Below are positions 16,274 through 25,127 of a stretch of DNA of 64,000 nucleotides, in pieces. Both the position numbers and the translations under genes were made by a program. The notes under the pieces were generated by a model that worked only from the letters and a program-made list of their open reading frames with translations, was not told the origin of the DNA and ran no database searches. The stretch is taken from contig NZ_CP007806.1 in assembly GCF_000219535.2 (NCBI RefSeq), positions 4,257,501-4,321,500 of the forward strand, in the 5' to 3' direction. This DNA is from Brevibacillus laterosporus LMG 15441 (lineage in GTDB: Bacteria > Bacillota > Bacilli > Brevibacillales > Brevibacillaceae). How positions within the stretch are numbered: position 1 is the first letter of the stretch; each line of letters starts with the position of its first letter.

Positions 16274-16368
16274 ATATGAGGAAAGATACTTTCCTTGATG
16301 GAATGAGCCCCTAATTTTCTATGGAGGCTTTCCTGCTTCGTACGTAGTTGAATTGTTAGCATGTCAGC

Positions 16369-16433
16369 CAAAAAAGCACCCCTCTTTGTCCTGTAATACT
16401 CCTACAGAATAAAAAGGGATGCTCATAAAGCTT
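16369..16433 (-). terminator. Terminator of the 16501-18112 operon
   Basis: On the minus strand AGCATCCC...GGGTGCT arms with an inner CTGTA/TACAG stem are followed by six T residues. Confidence 0.6.
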
Positions 16434-16500
16434 GTAGTTGATTCATAGATTATACTGCGCTGTGCATTCAATACTTTCTGTGACGAAATACATCTTCAGC

Positions 16501-17007
16501 CTACTTCTGAACTGCTTGGATCTGGTAAGGAACGTGCATGGCCCGAAGCAGTTCAAAAAATTGTTTTTCCTCCTCAAGAGGTATCACTACTAACAAATAT
16601 TGATTAAAATATGAGACAATGCGATCTAATTCCTGTTCTTTTAGAGCAAACCGCGATAGCTCACCAACATCTTTTAGTTCATAAAAATATTGAAAGCGTT
16701 CAGGCGTCATCTTTGCCGTAAAAGTGCGGCTTACAACCGTTTCACCCCGATAATTATTCTGTACATTTTCCGTAGAAGCTCCCAGCAGTGTAAGAATCCT
16801 CGCTGCATTTCCCCCTACTTTTTCCACCAGCATATTGTCGTTATACTCCACCTCTAAATCAGTAAGACGATTTTGGACAGAATGAAGCATAGCCATCAAT
16901 ACCTTACGTACCACTAAATTCGTTGGAGCAAATTTATGGTCATAAAAATTATATTCCAGTACGGCATCTGTAGCCGTTTCATGGCGATAAAATTTGATGG
17001 CATTCAT
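16501..17007 (-). CDS. Unknown soluble protein (168 aa) paired with M42 peptidase
   Basis: I do not recognise the family. The protein starts MNAIKFYRHETATDAVLEYNF, lacks signal peptide and membrane spans, is mixed alpha/beta, and has a Lys/Glu/Phe-rich second half (MTPERFQYFYELKDVGELSRF). It lies 28 bases downstream of the M42 aminopeptidase gene with its own AAAGGAAG ribosome site, so the two form an operon ended by the hairpin at 16369-16433. It might be a regulator or partner of the peptidase; context only. Confidence 0.7.
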   Translation of the reverse strand: MNAIKFYRHETATDAVLEYNFYDHKFAPTNLVVRKVLMAMLHSVQNRLTDLEVEYNDNMLVEKVGGNAARILTLLGASTENVQNNYRGETVVSRTFTAKMTPERFQYFYELKDVGELSRFALKEQELDRIVSYFNQYLLVVIPLEEEKQFFELLRAMHVPYQIQAVQK

Positions 17008-17035
17008 TGAAAATCACGCTTCCTTTCACATACGC

Positions 17036-18112
17036 TTATCGGCGACGAGTAGCCTCAAGCGTAGCCCAATCCAACTTTTTAACCAGAGCAAACAATAGCT
17101 TTTTCGCATTTTGATAATCATCTTCATGCATGATGGATGCATGGCTATGAATGTAACGAGACGGAATACCAATAACTACTGAAGGAACACCTTTACCATG
17201 CATATGGACAGCCCCTGCATCAGTCCCACCTTGACTAATAAAGTATTGGTATTTGATCCCTAGTTCTTCGCATGTATCAATTAACAAATCACGTAAGCCT
17301 GGCTGCATAATCATTGTACGATCCAAAATACGTAATAGTAAGCCATCCCCCAATTTACCCATGCCATCTGTCACACCAGGAATGTCGCCAGCCGGGCTAG
17401 CATCTAATGCAATAAACATGTCAGGGTCAATCATGTGAGCCGCTGTCTTTGCACCACGTAAACCGACTTCTTCCTGTACGGTAGCACCTGCATAGATAAC
17501 GTTAGGATGCTGTGGATTTTCGTGTAATTCTTTTAGTAACTCTAATGAAAGGGCGCATCCATAACGGTTATCCCAAGCTTTTGCCATGAATTTTTTCGGG
17601 TCAGCCATTTGGGTAAAGGGGCAAATCGGCACGATTGGATGTCCTGGTTTAACCCCTGCCTTAAGAACTTCCTCTTTCGTATCACAACCGATATCAATAT
17701 ACATTTTCTTCATATCCATTGGGCGATTGCGCATATCTTCACTTAATACATGTGGTGGAATGGAACTAATTACCCCGATAATCGGGCCATTTTCTGTAAT
17801 AATTTGAACTCGTTGGGCCAATAATACCTGACTCCACCAACCACCTAATGGCTGAAAGGAAATAAAACCTTTATCGGATATTTGGGTTACCATAAACCCT
17901 ACTTCGTCCATATGGCCTGCAACCATAATACGAGGTCCTTGTTCATCCCCGCGCTTCACTCCAAAAATACTTCCCATATTATCATAGGTGACTTCTTCTG
18001 TATAAGAGGAGATATATTCTTTCATAATGGAGCGGACAGGTCCTTCAAATCCCGGAGCACCAGGCGCTTCTGTTAATTTTCTCCATAAATCCAACTGAAA
18101 TTGATCGGCCAT
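17036..18112 (-). CDS. M42 family metallo-aminopeptidase (YsdC/FrvX-like)
   Basis: A 358-residue zinc/cobalt aminopeptidase that in relatives forms dodecameric tetrahedral shells and trims peptides in the cytosol. Metal and catalytic motifs are all present: AGHMDEVGF near residues 65-73 (His ligand), KAWDNRYG near 179-186 (bridging Asp), [10 protein letters not shown] near 212-221 (general base and ligand Glu), ALDASPAGD near 236-244 (Asp), and RYIHSHASI near 319-327 (His ligand). Strong GGAGGA ribosome site. It heads a two-gene operon with the unknown protein at 16501-17007. Confidence 0.94.
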   Translation of the reverse strand: MADQFQLDLWRKLTEAPGAPGFEGPVRSIMKEYISSYTEEVTYDNMGSIFGVKRGDEQGPRIMVAGHMDEVGFMVTQISDKGFISFQPLGGWWSQVLLAQRVQIITENGPIIGVISSIPPHVLSEDMRNRPMDMKKMYIDIGCDTKEEVLKAGVKPGHPIVPICPFTQMADPKKFMAKAWDNRYGCALSLELLKELHENPQHPNVIYAGATVQEEVGLRGAKTAAHMIDPDMFIALDASPAGDIPGVTDGMGKLGDGLLLRILDRTMIMQPGLRDLLIDTCEELGIKYQYFISQGGTDAGAVHMHGKGVPSVVIGIPSRYIHSHASIMHEDDYQNAKKLLFALVKKLDWATLEATRRR

Positions 18113-18412
18113 TACCTTGATCCTCCCAAACTGAGTCTTTTTTGTTGTATTCTATGTAAAGACAACTGTATACTTTTCCATTATCGACTACCTGTTAGAC
18201 TTATGCAACCATGTAAGTAAGGGAAGCCTGAGGAGTACCACTGTAGAAAATACTGGTAGAAACCATGTAGAATGGCTTTTTTGAATGTATTGGCATACTT
18301 GATTTGACTTACATCTAGTTTGCCCAGTCAATATCTCCTTATCACATCTTGTGTAATGATGGAGAAAAATGTGCTTATTACTCTATACAGTAAATAAAAG
18401 GATGAACATTTC

Positions 18413-19690
18413 ATGAAGAAAGAAAGATTTGATTGCATTGTTATCGGTGGCGGTCCCGCGGGGCTTATGGCCGCCTATTCAGCTGCCAAGCACGGAGCCA
18501 GTGTCTGTCTGCTTGAAAAAGGTGAAAAACTAGGACGCAAACTGATCATTTCAGGTGGCGGACGCTGTAATGTCACGAATGCTAAGGAGTTAGAAGAACT
18601 GATTAAACAAATTCCGGGAAATGGTCGTTTTATGCACAGTGCCTTTGCCCAATTTAACAATCAGGATATTATCTTCTTTTTTGAAGGAATAGGGGTTTCC
18701 TTGAAAGAGGAAGATCGTGGTCGAATGTTTCCAACGACAGATAAGGCTATTACTGTAGCCAACGCTCTTGTTAATCAGTTAAAACAGGAGGGAGTTCACA
18801 TCCGTCTGCATGCAGAGGTAGAGCGTGTCCTGTATGAACAAGATGCCTGCACAGGGGTTGAATTAAAGAACGGAGAGATTCTGAAGACAAAGGCCGTTAT
18901 TATAGCAGCAGGCGGATGCTCTGTTCCTAAAACAGGCTCCACCGGTGATGGCTATAAGTGGGCAAAAGCAGCAGGCCATACCATTACTGATCTATATCCA
19001 ACAGAGGTACCATTACGAGCAAGTGATGAGATCATTAAACAAAAAACGTTACAGGGTCTCTCTTTACGCGAGGTCGAACTAACCCTTACTGATCCAAAAG
19101 GAAAGAGGGTAACTACACAAGAAGGAGATATGATCTTTACTCATTTCGGTTTATCAGGTCCGGCTGTCCTACGTTTAGGGCATTATGTATCCGTTACTCA
19201 GCGTAAATTCGGCGCCGTTCCTCTCCAACTGACAATTGATTTATTTCCTGGGCGTTCAATCGACATCATTTCCCAGGAAACTTGGAAGCTTTGTGAGGAA
19301 CAACCGAAAAAGGCGATCAAAAACGCTTTAAAGGGCTATGTGCCGGAAAGGCTTATCCCTGTTCTTTTGCAGAAAACAGAGCTAGAAGAAGAAACCACCT
19401 TCAGTCATCTTAACAAACAAAAATGGCAAAATTTCGGTCGTCTTCTGAAATCATTTCCGTTAACAATCGTTGGAACCCTGTCGCTGGAAGAAGCCTTCAT
19501 TACAGGCGGTGGCATACATACTAAGGAAGTAGACCCGAAAACAATGCAGTCTAAAAAAGCTGCTGGTCTATTCTTCGCTGGAGAAGTTCTTGATGTCCAT
19601 GCACATACAGGTGGATATAACATAACCATCGCCTTTTCTTCTGGTTATGTAGCAGGCCTACATGCGTCTCAATACTCCTTATCAAGCTAG
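18413..19690 (+). CDS. HI0933-family FAD-dependent oxidoreductase (YtfP-like)
   Basis: A 425-residue flavoprotein. The N-terminal dinucleotide fold has CIVIGGGPAGLMAA (residues 9-22), followed by GRKLIISGGGRCNVTN near 42-57, a hallmark of the HI0933/BaiN group. The second FAD contact is GGYNITIAFSSG near residues 402-413. Members reduce flavin-bound substrates or tRNA-related or bile-acid substrates; the true substrate is unknown for most. It is transcribed alone, about 300 bases divergent from the M42 gene; that 300-base gap holds only promoter-type sequence as far as I see. Confidence 0.9.
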   Translation: MKKERFDCIVIGGGPAGLMAAYSAAKHGASVCLLEKGEKLGRKLIISGGGRCNVTNAKELEELIKQIPGNGRFMHSAFAQFNNQDIIFFFEGIGVSLKEEDRGRMFPTTDKAITVANALVNQLKQEGVHIRLHAEVERVLYEQDACTGVELKNGEILKTKAVIIAAGGCSVPKTGSTGDGYKWAKAAGHTITDLYPTEVPLRASDEIIKQKTLQGLSLREVELTLTDPKGKRVTTQEGDMIFTHFGLSGPAVLRLGHYVSVTQRKFGAVPLQLTIDLFPGRSIDIISQETWKLCEEQPKKAIKNALKGYVPERLIPVLLQKTELEEETTFSHLNKQKWQNFGRLLKSFPLTIVGTLSLEEAFITGGGIHTKEVDPKTMQSKKAAGLFFAGEVLDVHAHTGGYNITIAFSSGYVAGLHASQYSLSS

Positions 19691-19887
19691 TTATCGGGAG
19701 TCTACTCAACTTTTAGACAAATAGTAGAAGACGTACATTTTTTTAAAATACATGTTTAACGATCTATTTTATTGGGGAATATATTACTAATTGCTCTTCC
19801 TCCCAGAAGAGCGTCTCAGAACCCTACTCCCCCTAAAAGTAGTTGGTTACTGATTCTCACACCTCTACTCCCTTTATCTTTATCTTT

Positions 19888-19920
19888 AGAAGCGTCGATC
19901 GTTGACGCTTCTTTTTTTTT
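19888..19920 (+). terminator. Strong terminator
   Basis: AGAAGCGTC (19888-19896) and GACGCTTCT (19904-19912) followed by eight T residues. It lies about 200 bases after the flavoprotein gene. Confidence 0.85.
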
Positions 19921-19933
19921 ACACATCATCAAC

Positions 19934-19962
19934 AAAAAAGCACGCCTTTAAAAAAGACGTGC
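19934..19962 (-). terminator. Terminator of the 20011-22626 operon
   Basis: GCACG/CGTGC hairpin with one mismatch; minus strand continues with six T residues. Confidence 0.65.
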
Positions 19963-20010
19963 CTTCCCTTATCATGACGAACCTATGTCTAGTGAAACCT
20001 ATTCCTCTTG

Positions 20011-20217
20011 CTAGCTGACTAAAGTACGCAGTAGCAAAAAGCATCCCAGTATCACACATGATACACCCAACAGATAAAACGTATTCGCTCGTTGCTTCAC
20101 GCGTTTTTCGTTACCTGCGAAATGAGCGCTCAAGCGTCGCTTCCACCGTTTGGTTGTAGGCTGGATGGCAACTACTACGCCTGCTACCAGCAAAACATAC
20201 GGCATAGGATCATTCAT
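20011..20217 (-). CDS. Small two-span membrane protein (68 aa)
   Basis: Starts MNDPMPYVLLVAGVVVAIQP, then a strongly basic loop (TTKRWKRRLSAHFAGNEKRVKQR) and a second span YLLGVSCVILGCFLLL. Both ends should be outside with the basic loop in the cytosol. The ATG lies three bases after the stop of the EzrA-like gene and its GAGGAG site is within that gene's last codons, so it is translationally coupled. Family unknown; it may be a membrane partner of the division protein upstream. Confidence 0.72.
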   Translation of the reverse strand: MNDPMPYVLLVAGVVVAIQPTTKRWKRRLSAHFAGNEKRVKQRANTFYLLGVSCVILGCFLLLRTLVS

Positions 20218-20220
20218 CGA

Positions 20221-22626
20221 CTAACGCTCTCCTCTTTTTTTCTTACGTAGCATCCAGCGCCCGCCTGCATCGTCATCATGATCACCCTCAATAATCAGGC
20301 GAGCTTCTTCTGCCAACTGGTAGGCTTCGGTAAAATACAACTGACGGAAAGCTTGTTCTGATTTTGTTAGCAATTCATTTACCTGACGATTTAAGCGTCG
20401 GTAGCGATTCGTGTATTGAATAGCCCCCTCCGCTGATTGGCAAGCTGCAATAGTATTTTCAGCCATGTAATGTGTATCCATTAGCTGTTCATGTGCCTCT
20501 TCCAGATAATAAGCAACCTCACGAATGTCATATCGAGTATTCTCCATTCGTAGCTGAATTTGCCCTAATAGACCGACAACAGTATCAAACTTTGTTTTCA
20601 AATCATCTGGTACACCCGGCAAGTAACTACGCTTAATGCGCTGTCGGATACATATTAATTCGCCTGAGATACGCTCCATTTCGTCCAAAATATCATCTTC
20701 TGTTTCAATAAATGGTCTTTCCTCAATTTTAACCAGCTTCTCAGATTCCTGTGACATTGGTTTAGGAATTTTCGGCATGACCAACTCATACTCATGCTGC
20801 TCTTCTCCGTCCGCTTGTCCCCGCTTCCTGCTATTTATAAGAGAACGGCTCTTTTGTAGATCACTTTGCGGAGCAGGGGCACTTTGCTTTGCAGCAGGCG
20901 CGTCCTCTGTCATTGTTTCACTTACCGCGGCTTCCCGGTATGCTACCGTCGTATCTGCCGCATCAGAAGGTTGAGTAGCAGGATGATCTGTCTCTTCCCT
21001 CGGTTCTTCATTGCTTCGTTCGACATTTTCCTGAATAGCTTCCCTTGTATTCTCGGCAGTGACTTCTTGATGGTCATCTGCAAGCTCTTTGAAGGTATCC
21101 TCATGTGTTAGAGTAGATGAGGACTCTACGGGCTGAGCCTGCTCGGTAAGCCCCTCCCCTTTTTCTCCAAGCACGGCTTGTTCCAGATTGCTGTAAATCG
21201 ATTCCACCTTTAAGACGAATGCTTTTACATGTGTTTGCAGCATGTGGAAATTGCCCTCTTCTAATGCATTCCCAGCAGAGGTCACCAATTGTTTTACTTG
21301 TAGCAATTCCTCATCTAACGCCGTTTGGTTCAGATCATACTGACCACCTAATGCAGTCTCGATATCCTGTTCAAGCTGATGCAGCTCTTCTTTCATTTCG
21401 GTACGCACTTGATTGACATAGGTAGGTAGCTGTTCTAATAAGTCGCTCGTTTCTCTTAAAATAGAGTGAGCTTCAAAAGCTACTTCTGCCGCTTTGACAT
21501 TATCTCCACTAGCAATAGCAGATTTAATTGTTGCCTTCATTTCGCCAACGCGATCTAAATCGGTTTTTAATTCATGGAAGGAAAGGCCATACTCCAATCT
21601 TACATCAGACAGTTTTCGTTCCACCTGTTCTAGCATCTTTTCAAGCTCTGGTATCGCTTGCTTATTCTCATTTTTAGCTTGTACAACCTGAGTCGTATCA
21701 TTCTTAAGATCTTCTAGTTCATCCTCAATGTCATTGAGCATCGTTTCGCCTTCAAGAATCAGGTTATTGGCTACTTTAAAACGGAAACGATCACAAGCTT
21801 CATCCGCTTCTATAATCAACATTTCGATATCAGGAATACTGGTTCCAAGCAGTTTTTCCTTACGTGCTGCAAGGGCTACATAGCGTTCCTCAGTCACCCC
21901 TGACACGCGACGCTTATTTTTTTCCACTTCTATTTTTTCAATTTTTTCCAGCAATTCATCTTTCCAATCTTCTAGTTCATCAATATCACGCATAAGCGTA
22001 CGACGACGCATCGTGAGTATCATCAAATAAATGAGTCCCACAAACAAAGCTCCTGCCAAAACAAATACCCACCACGGCAGCCAATTCAACAATGTATTTT
22101 CCTGAGATTCGATATTTGGATCTACATCAGTCGCAGTCGCTGTTTCCGCAGGCTTTGGCAATTTACTCAATTCACTCTGAACTTCCTTGGCAAATTGAGA
22201 GATACCCTGATCAAATTTATCCGTGTTCTTCCAAGGATCGAAATAAGCGGTCAATTTCCCCTTTAATAACTCGGATTTTGCTCCTTGTTGAACAAGCTTA
22301 GGGCCGGCATAAACACCTAAATCCTTCTTTTGCTTGTCCAACACCATCAAAAGGGAATCTTCTTCTAATTTATACTCAGCATAGAGCTTCTGCGCATACT
22401 CATCAGGAGACTTTGCTTCTGGCTCTGTACTTTCGACTACAACAACCTTATAGTTACCCGGTGTTTGTTTAAGTGATTCTTCAAGATTTTTTCGTTCATC
22501 TTTTTTAAAAATCTTTGCTTGGTCTTGTACAATGTCACTCGTCTTCTTCGGAAATGGAGACGCCATTGCCACATTGTGAAAGCAAAGAGTACCGGCAAGA
22601 CATAACAACAACAGCCTTTTTTTCAC
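20221..22626 (-). CDS. ezrA: EzrA-like division regulator fused to an extracellular TPM domain
   Basis: An 801-residue protein starting at GTG. Residues 1-22 are a signal peptide, ~28-160 a TPM domain (SDIVQDQAKIFKKDERKNLEE start), 184-205 a membrane helix, and the rest cytosolic coiled coil. Just after the helix DIDELEDWKDELL and IPDIEMLIIEADEACDRFRF parallel the first spectrin-like repeat of EzrA (EIDRLESWK; VEELLYDAEENADKYRF), and residues ~737-743 QYTNRYR match the conserved EzrA QNR patch. A Pro/Glu/Thr-rich linker (~500-620) is inserted before the C-terminal part. EzrA restrains FtsZ ring assembly and links it to wall synthesis. The TPM domain is an addition not found in Bacillus EzrA. 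Neighbours (TetR, GGDEF protein, rpsD) match the ezrA region. Confidence 0.85.
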   Translation of the reverse strand: MKKRLLLLCLAGTLCFHNVAMASPFPKKTSDIVQDQAKIFKKDERKNLEESLKQTPGNYKVVVVESTEPEAKSPDEYAQKLYAEYKLEEDSLLMVLDKQKKDLGVYAGPKLVQQGAKSELLKGKLTAYFDPWKNTDKFDQGISQFAKEVQSELSKLPKPAETATATDVDPNIESQENTLLNWLPWWVFVLAGALFVGLIYLMILTMRRRTLMRDIDELEDWKDELLEKIEKIEVEKNKRRVSGVTEERYVALAARKEKLLGTSIPDIEMLIIEADEACDRFRFKVANNLILEGETMLNDIEDELEDLKNDTTQVVQAKNENKQAIPELEKMLEQVERKLSDVRLEYGLSFHELKTDLDRVGEMKATIKSAIASGDNVKAAEVAFEAHSILRETSDLLEQLPTYVNQVRTEMKEELHQLEQDIETALGGQYDLNQTALDEELLQVKQLVTSAGNALEEGNFHMLQTHVKAFVLKVESIYSNLEQAVLGEKGEGLTEQAQPVESSSTLTHEDTFKELADDHQEVTAENTREAIQENVERSNEEPREETDHPATQPSDAADTTVAYREAAVSETMTEDAPAAKQSAPAPQSDLQKSRSLINSRKRGQADGEEQHEYELVMPKIPKPMSQESEKLVKIEERPFIETEDDILDEMERISGELICIRQRIKRSYLPGVPDDLKTKFDTVVGLLGQIQLRMENTRYDIREVAYYLEEAHEQLMDTHYMAENTIAACQSAEGAIQYTNRYRRLNRQVNELLTKSEQAFRQLYFTEAYQLAEEARLIIEGDHDDDAGGRWMLRKKKRGER

Positions 22627-22660
22627 GGTTGGACAACCCCTTTACCAACTTGTTTCTCAT

Positions 22661-23287
22661 TCAACTTGTATGTACTAAGAGGGAACGCAAAAATTGAACG
22701 CTTGAGGTGACAAGCCATTCACAAAAATCAGCAGAACCCGGTTCTAAATAATATACTTCACGGACAATTTGTGGATTCAGGTATGGATAGGTCAAAATAC
22801 TGGAAAGATTCATCAAAACAGCATCGACACCGACACCTCGAAACTCCCCTGTCCGTATCCCATCTTCTATCACGGTAGCAAAGCAATGCTTCAATTGATG
22901 TATATAGACGGTCATTACCTCTCGTGCGAGCATGGATTCCACACTTAATTCCCGCTGAATTAGCCTAGTTACCAACGCATGTTCATGTTGATAAAAAATA
23001 AATAACCTTACGATCTTTTCTAACTGTCCCATCGAATCCTGCGGCTTTTCCCTCTCCCATTGCTCCTGTACGATTTGGAAAAAATGATCATAATAGTGGC
23101 TGATCAGCTTTTCCAAAACTCCCTGCTTGCCTTGAAAATGGTAAGAAATTAAAGCAACGTTAACCTGAGCCTTCTCAGCAATTTGACGCACAGTAGTACG
23201 ATCATATCCCTGTGAATAAAATAATGAGGCTGCGGCTACCAGTATTCTTTCTTTCGTGTTATGCTGTTCAGTTCTCATCTTTATCAT
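22661..23287 (-). CDS. TetR-family regulator (YttP-like)
   Basis: A 208-residue repressor. The N-terminal helix-turn-helix is clear: KERILVAAASLFYSQGYDRTTVRQIAEKA... with YHFQGKQGVLEKLI near residues 48-61. The C-terminal ligand/dimer domain is helical without recognisable motif. In B. subtilis yttP stands between ezrA and ytsP/ytrP, as this gene does relative to the EzrA-like gene and the GGDEF gene. It is 34 bases upstream of the EzrA-like gene in the same direction and may control it. Start could be either of the two Met residues at positions 1 and 4. Confidence 0.88.
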   Translation of the reverse strand: MIKMRTEQHNTKERILVAAASLFYSQGYDRTTVRQIAEKAQVNVALISYHFQGKQGVLEKLISHYYDHFFQIVQEQWEREKPQDSMGQLEKIVRLFIFYQHEHALVTRLIQRELSVESMLAREVMTVYIHQLKHCFATVIEDGIRTGEFRGVGVDAVLMNLSSILTYPYLNPQIVREVYYLEPGSADFCEWLVTSSVQFLRSLLVHTS

Positions 23288-23392
23288 CCTCGGCTACTTC
23301 TTCTCCGTTTTTTTCCTACGATAGATCCAAGCCATATGAACTTACCTAAAACGGCAGTCCTCAGCAAAAACGCAGTGTATGAGCGTGAAATT

Positions 23393-23839
23393 CTAAAAAT
23401 CATGTCCCATTGTAGCCTCTAAGATGGTGTGTTGATATCTTGCCAAATCATGCTGTAAACCGTAAAGAGCGATTACATCTAGCAAAAAAGGCTGCTGGCT
23501 CACTTTTTTTGGCCCAATCAAAAGAGGATCAGGTACCGAACCATAAAAAAGCGGAGAGTAGCCCCTAAGTCGTAGACAGCCATGTAATAAAAAAGCTGGC
23601 TATCTCGCCAAATATCAGAACCATTACACCTACAAGCAATAAAAAGGGGACAAAACGGAAAGAAGGTTAGTAGGACGGCGATAATACAGCTTACCACAAT
23701 CGCCCAAATGCCAAAAGAGTGTATATAATGAGCAATACGTTTGCAGATTCTCCTGTACCAATATGTTCCCTCGTTTCATCTACGTTACTAAAAAAGAACT
23801 AGTAAAAGGTAAGAGTAACGGAAGAATGATTTTGATCAT
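23393..23839 (-). pseudogene. Decayed TVP38/TMEM64 (VTT-domain) membrane protein
   Basis: The minus strand begins with a plausible start (ATG 23839 after GAGGTGG): MIKIILPLLLPF..., stopping after 19 codons. Further along, consecutive frames give FGIWAIVVSCIIAVLLTFFPF, then LLLVGVMVLIFGEIA and FFITWLS, then LGATLRFFMVRYL, in the order and spacing of the conserved core of VTT proteins (FG.WA, TFFP..P, ..G..FG...G, LGA...F...RYLG). At least three frame changes and internal stops make it non-functional, and the C-terminal half is largely gone. The rest of this 790-base gap contains nothing else I can support. Confidence 0.6.
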
Positions 23840-24023
23840 CCATCCACCTCTCTATCTTGAATAGGAACTCATTTATTATAGTACAGATCGACATGCAAAA
23901 AAAGGGTGCTTCCCTGTTCTTTCGACAATAAAAGCTATGTATAAAATTACCTTACTACTAGTTCCTTACTCACTCTCTCTACATAGAAAGACGCAAGATA
24001 GGAGGGAGAGGATTCATTTCACT

Positions 24024-24064
24024 AAAAAGTCCTTACCCGCTTTGTCTAACAGGAAAGGACTTTT
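24024..24064 (-). terminator. Terminator of the MBL hydrolase gene
   Basis: AAAAGTCCTT (24025-24034) pairs with AAGGACTTTT (24055-24064) just after the stop codon at 24078. Confidence 0.7.
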
Positions 24065-24077
24065 ACTGAAGGAAGAA

Positions 24078-25085
24078 TTATAGTGAATAATAGAGAACGC
24101 CCTCTTTATTTTGTACGTGTATCTGATGAACCATCACTAGTAAGTCAATATGTCCCAAGGTTTCAGAAATAACGAGAGGCAATTCCTTGAGGTAGAGCAG
24201 CGGAAATAAAAGGACAGCTAATTCAAAGGCTGTCTTTGGACCATCATGCAAAAAACGGCGGATCGCATTGGTACGCTCCCAGGTCTTCTGCAATCGCTCA
24301 AAAATCAGCTCGCGACTATTCTCGATCGGTTCACCATGTCCAGAAACCACTAGCTTAATATCCATCCCTGCACACATCTCCAAGGCGGTCCGGTACTGCA
24401 CTAATGTTAGCGGTCGAGTCATGCTACGATCTCGTGGTGGTTCAATAAATGCATTGGAAGAAATGGAAGAGATCAGATGATCCCCCGCTATCAATAATTG
24501 ATCAGAGGCCCGATATAGTGATAAATGAGACTGAGAATGTCCTGGTGTAAATAATACTTGCCACTCAGGAAAATGAGGCAAGGCTTGCTCATGAACAAGA
24601 GATTCATCCACCTTGCTTTTCTCTTGGAAGGTGGCCATCATCCTGCGAAATTTTTCCACAACAGATAGCAATTCCTCTGGTAGTCCACACTCTTTATACA
24701 AAGTAATAAAAAATTCATCATGGAACTGCATGAATTCCTCATCTTGTTCAACATATGGTGCTGCCAGAGGATGAGCATATACCTTTGCTTGTGATAGCTG
24801 TTTTACCTTCTCCAATTGTCCAATATGGTCCACATGGTGATGTGTAAGCACAATTTGACCCACGTCTTCCACCCGATATCCAATCGAGGCTAGTCCATTC
24901 TCTAAACTACTCCACGCCTCTTCTGTTAACGGACCTACATCGACTAGCGTGATACATTCTTGACCTTCAATTACATATACGTTCACATCTCCTACTGTAA
25001 ATGGAGTAGGCAGAGAAATTTGATACACTCCCTTTGCTATCTCTGTAGCGGCCTTTGACAATCTATTCTTTGATACGGCAGACAT
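24078..25085 (-). CDS. Metallo-beta-lactamase-fold hydrolase (LACTB2/YqjP-like)
   Basis: A 335-residue enzyme with the two-zinc site motif LTHHHVDHIG near residues 80-89, a later His in FTPGHSQSHLSLY near 180-192, Asp in IAGDHL near 198-203 and the closing VVSGHGEPI near 247-255. The C-terminal ~70 residues resemble the winged-helix tail of LACTB2-type proteins. Relatives are glyoxalase II-like or endoribonuclease-like; substrate not assigned. It follows the GGDEF gene by 42 bases in the same direction and is probably the last gene of the phosphatase-cyclase-hydrolase operon. Confidence 0.88.
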   Translation of the reverse strand: MSAVSKNRLSKAATEIAKGVYQISLPTPFTVGDVNVYVIEGQECITLVDVGPLTEEAWSSLENGLASIGYRVEDVGQIVLTHHHVDHIGQLEKVKQLSQAKVYAHPLAAPYVEQDEEFMQFHDEFFITLYKECGLPEELLSVVEKFRRMMATFQEKSKVDESLVHEQALPHFPEWQVLFTPGHSQSHLSLYRASDQLLIAGDHLISSISSNAFIEPPRDRSMTRPLTLVQYRTALEMCAGMDIKLVVSGHGEPIENSRELIFERLQKTWERTNAIRRFLHDGPKTAFELAVLLFPLLYLKELPLVISETLGHIDLLVMVHQIHVQNKEGVLYYSL

Positions 25086-25127
25086 CCTATCTCCCCCAGA
25101 TTTTTACGGATAGCATTTTCCCATAGC

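Noticed and set aside
18113-18412. Three spaced GTAGAA words in the M42/flavoprotein intergenic region
   Set aside because: Too short and irregular to claim as an operator.
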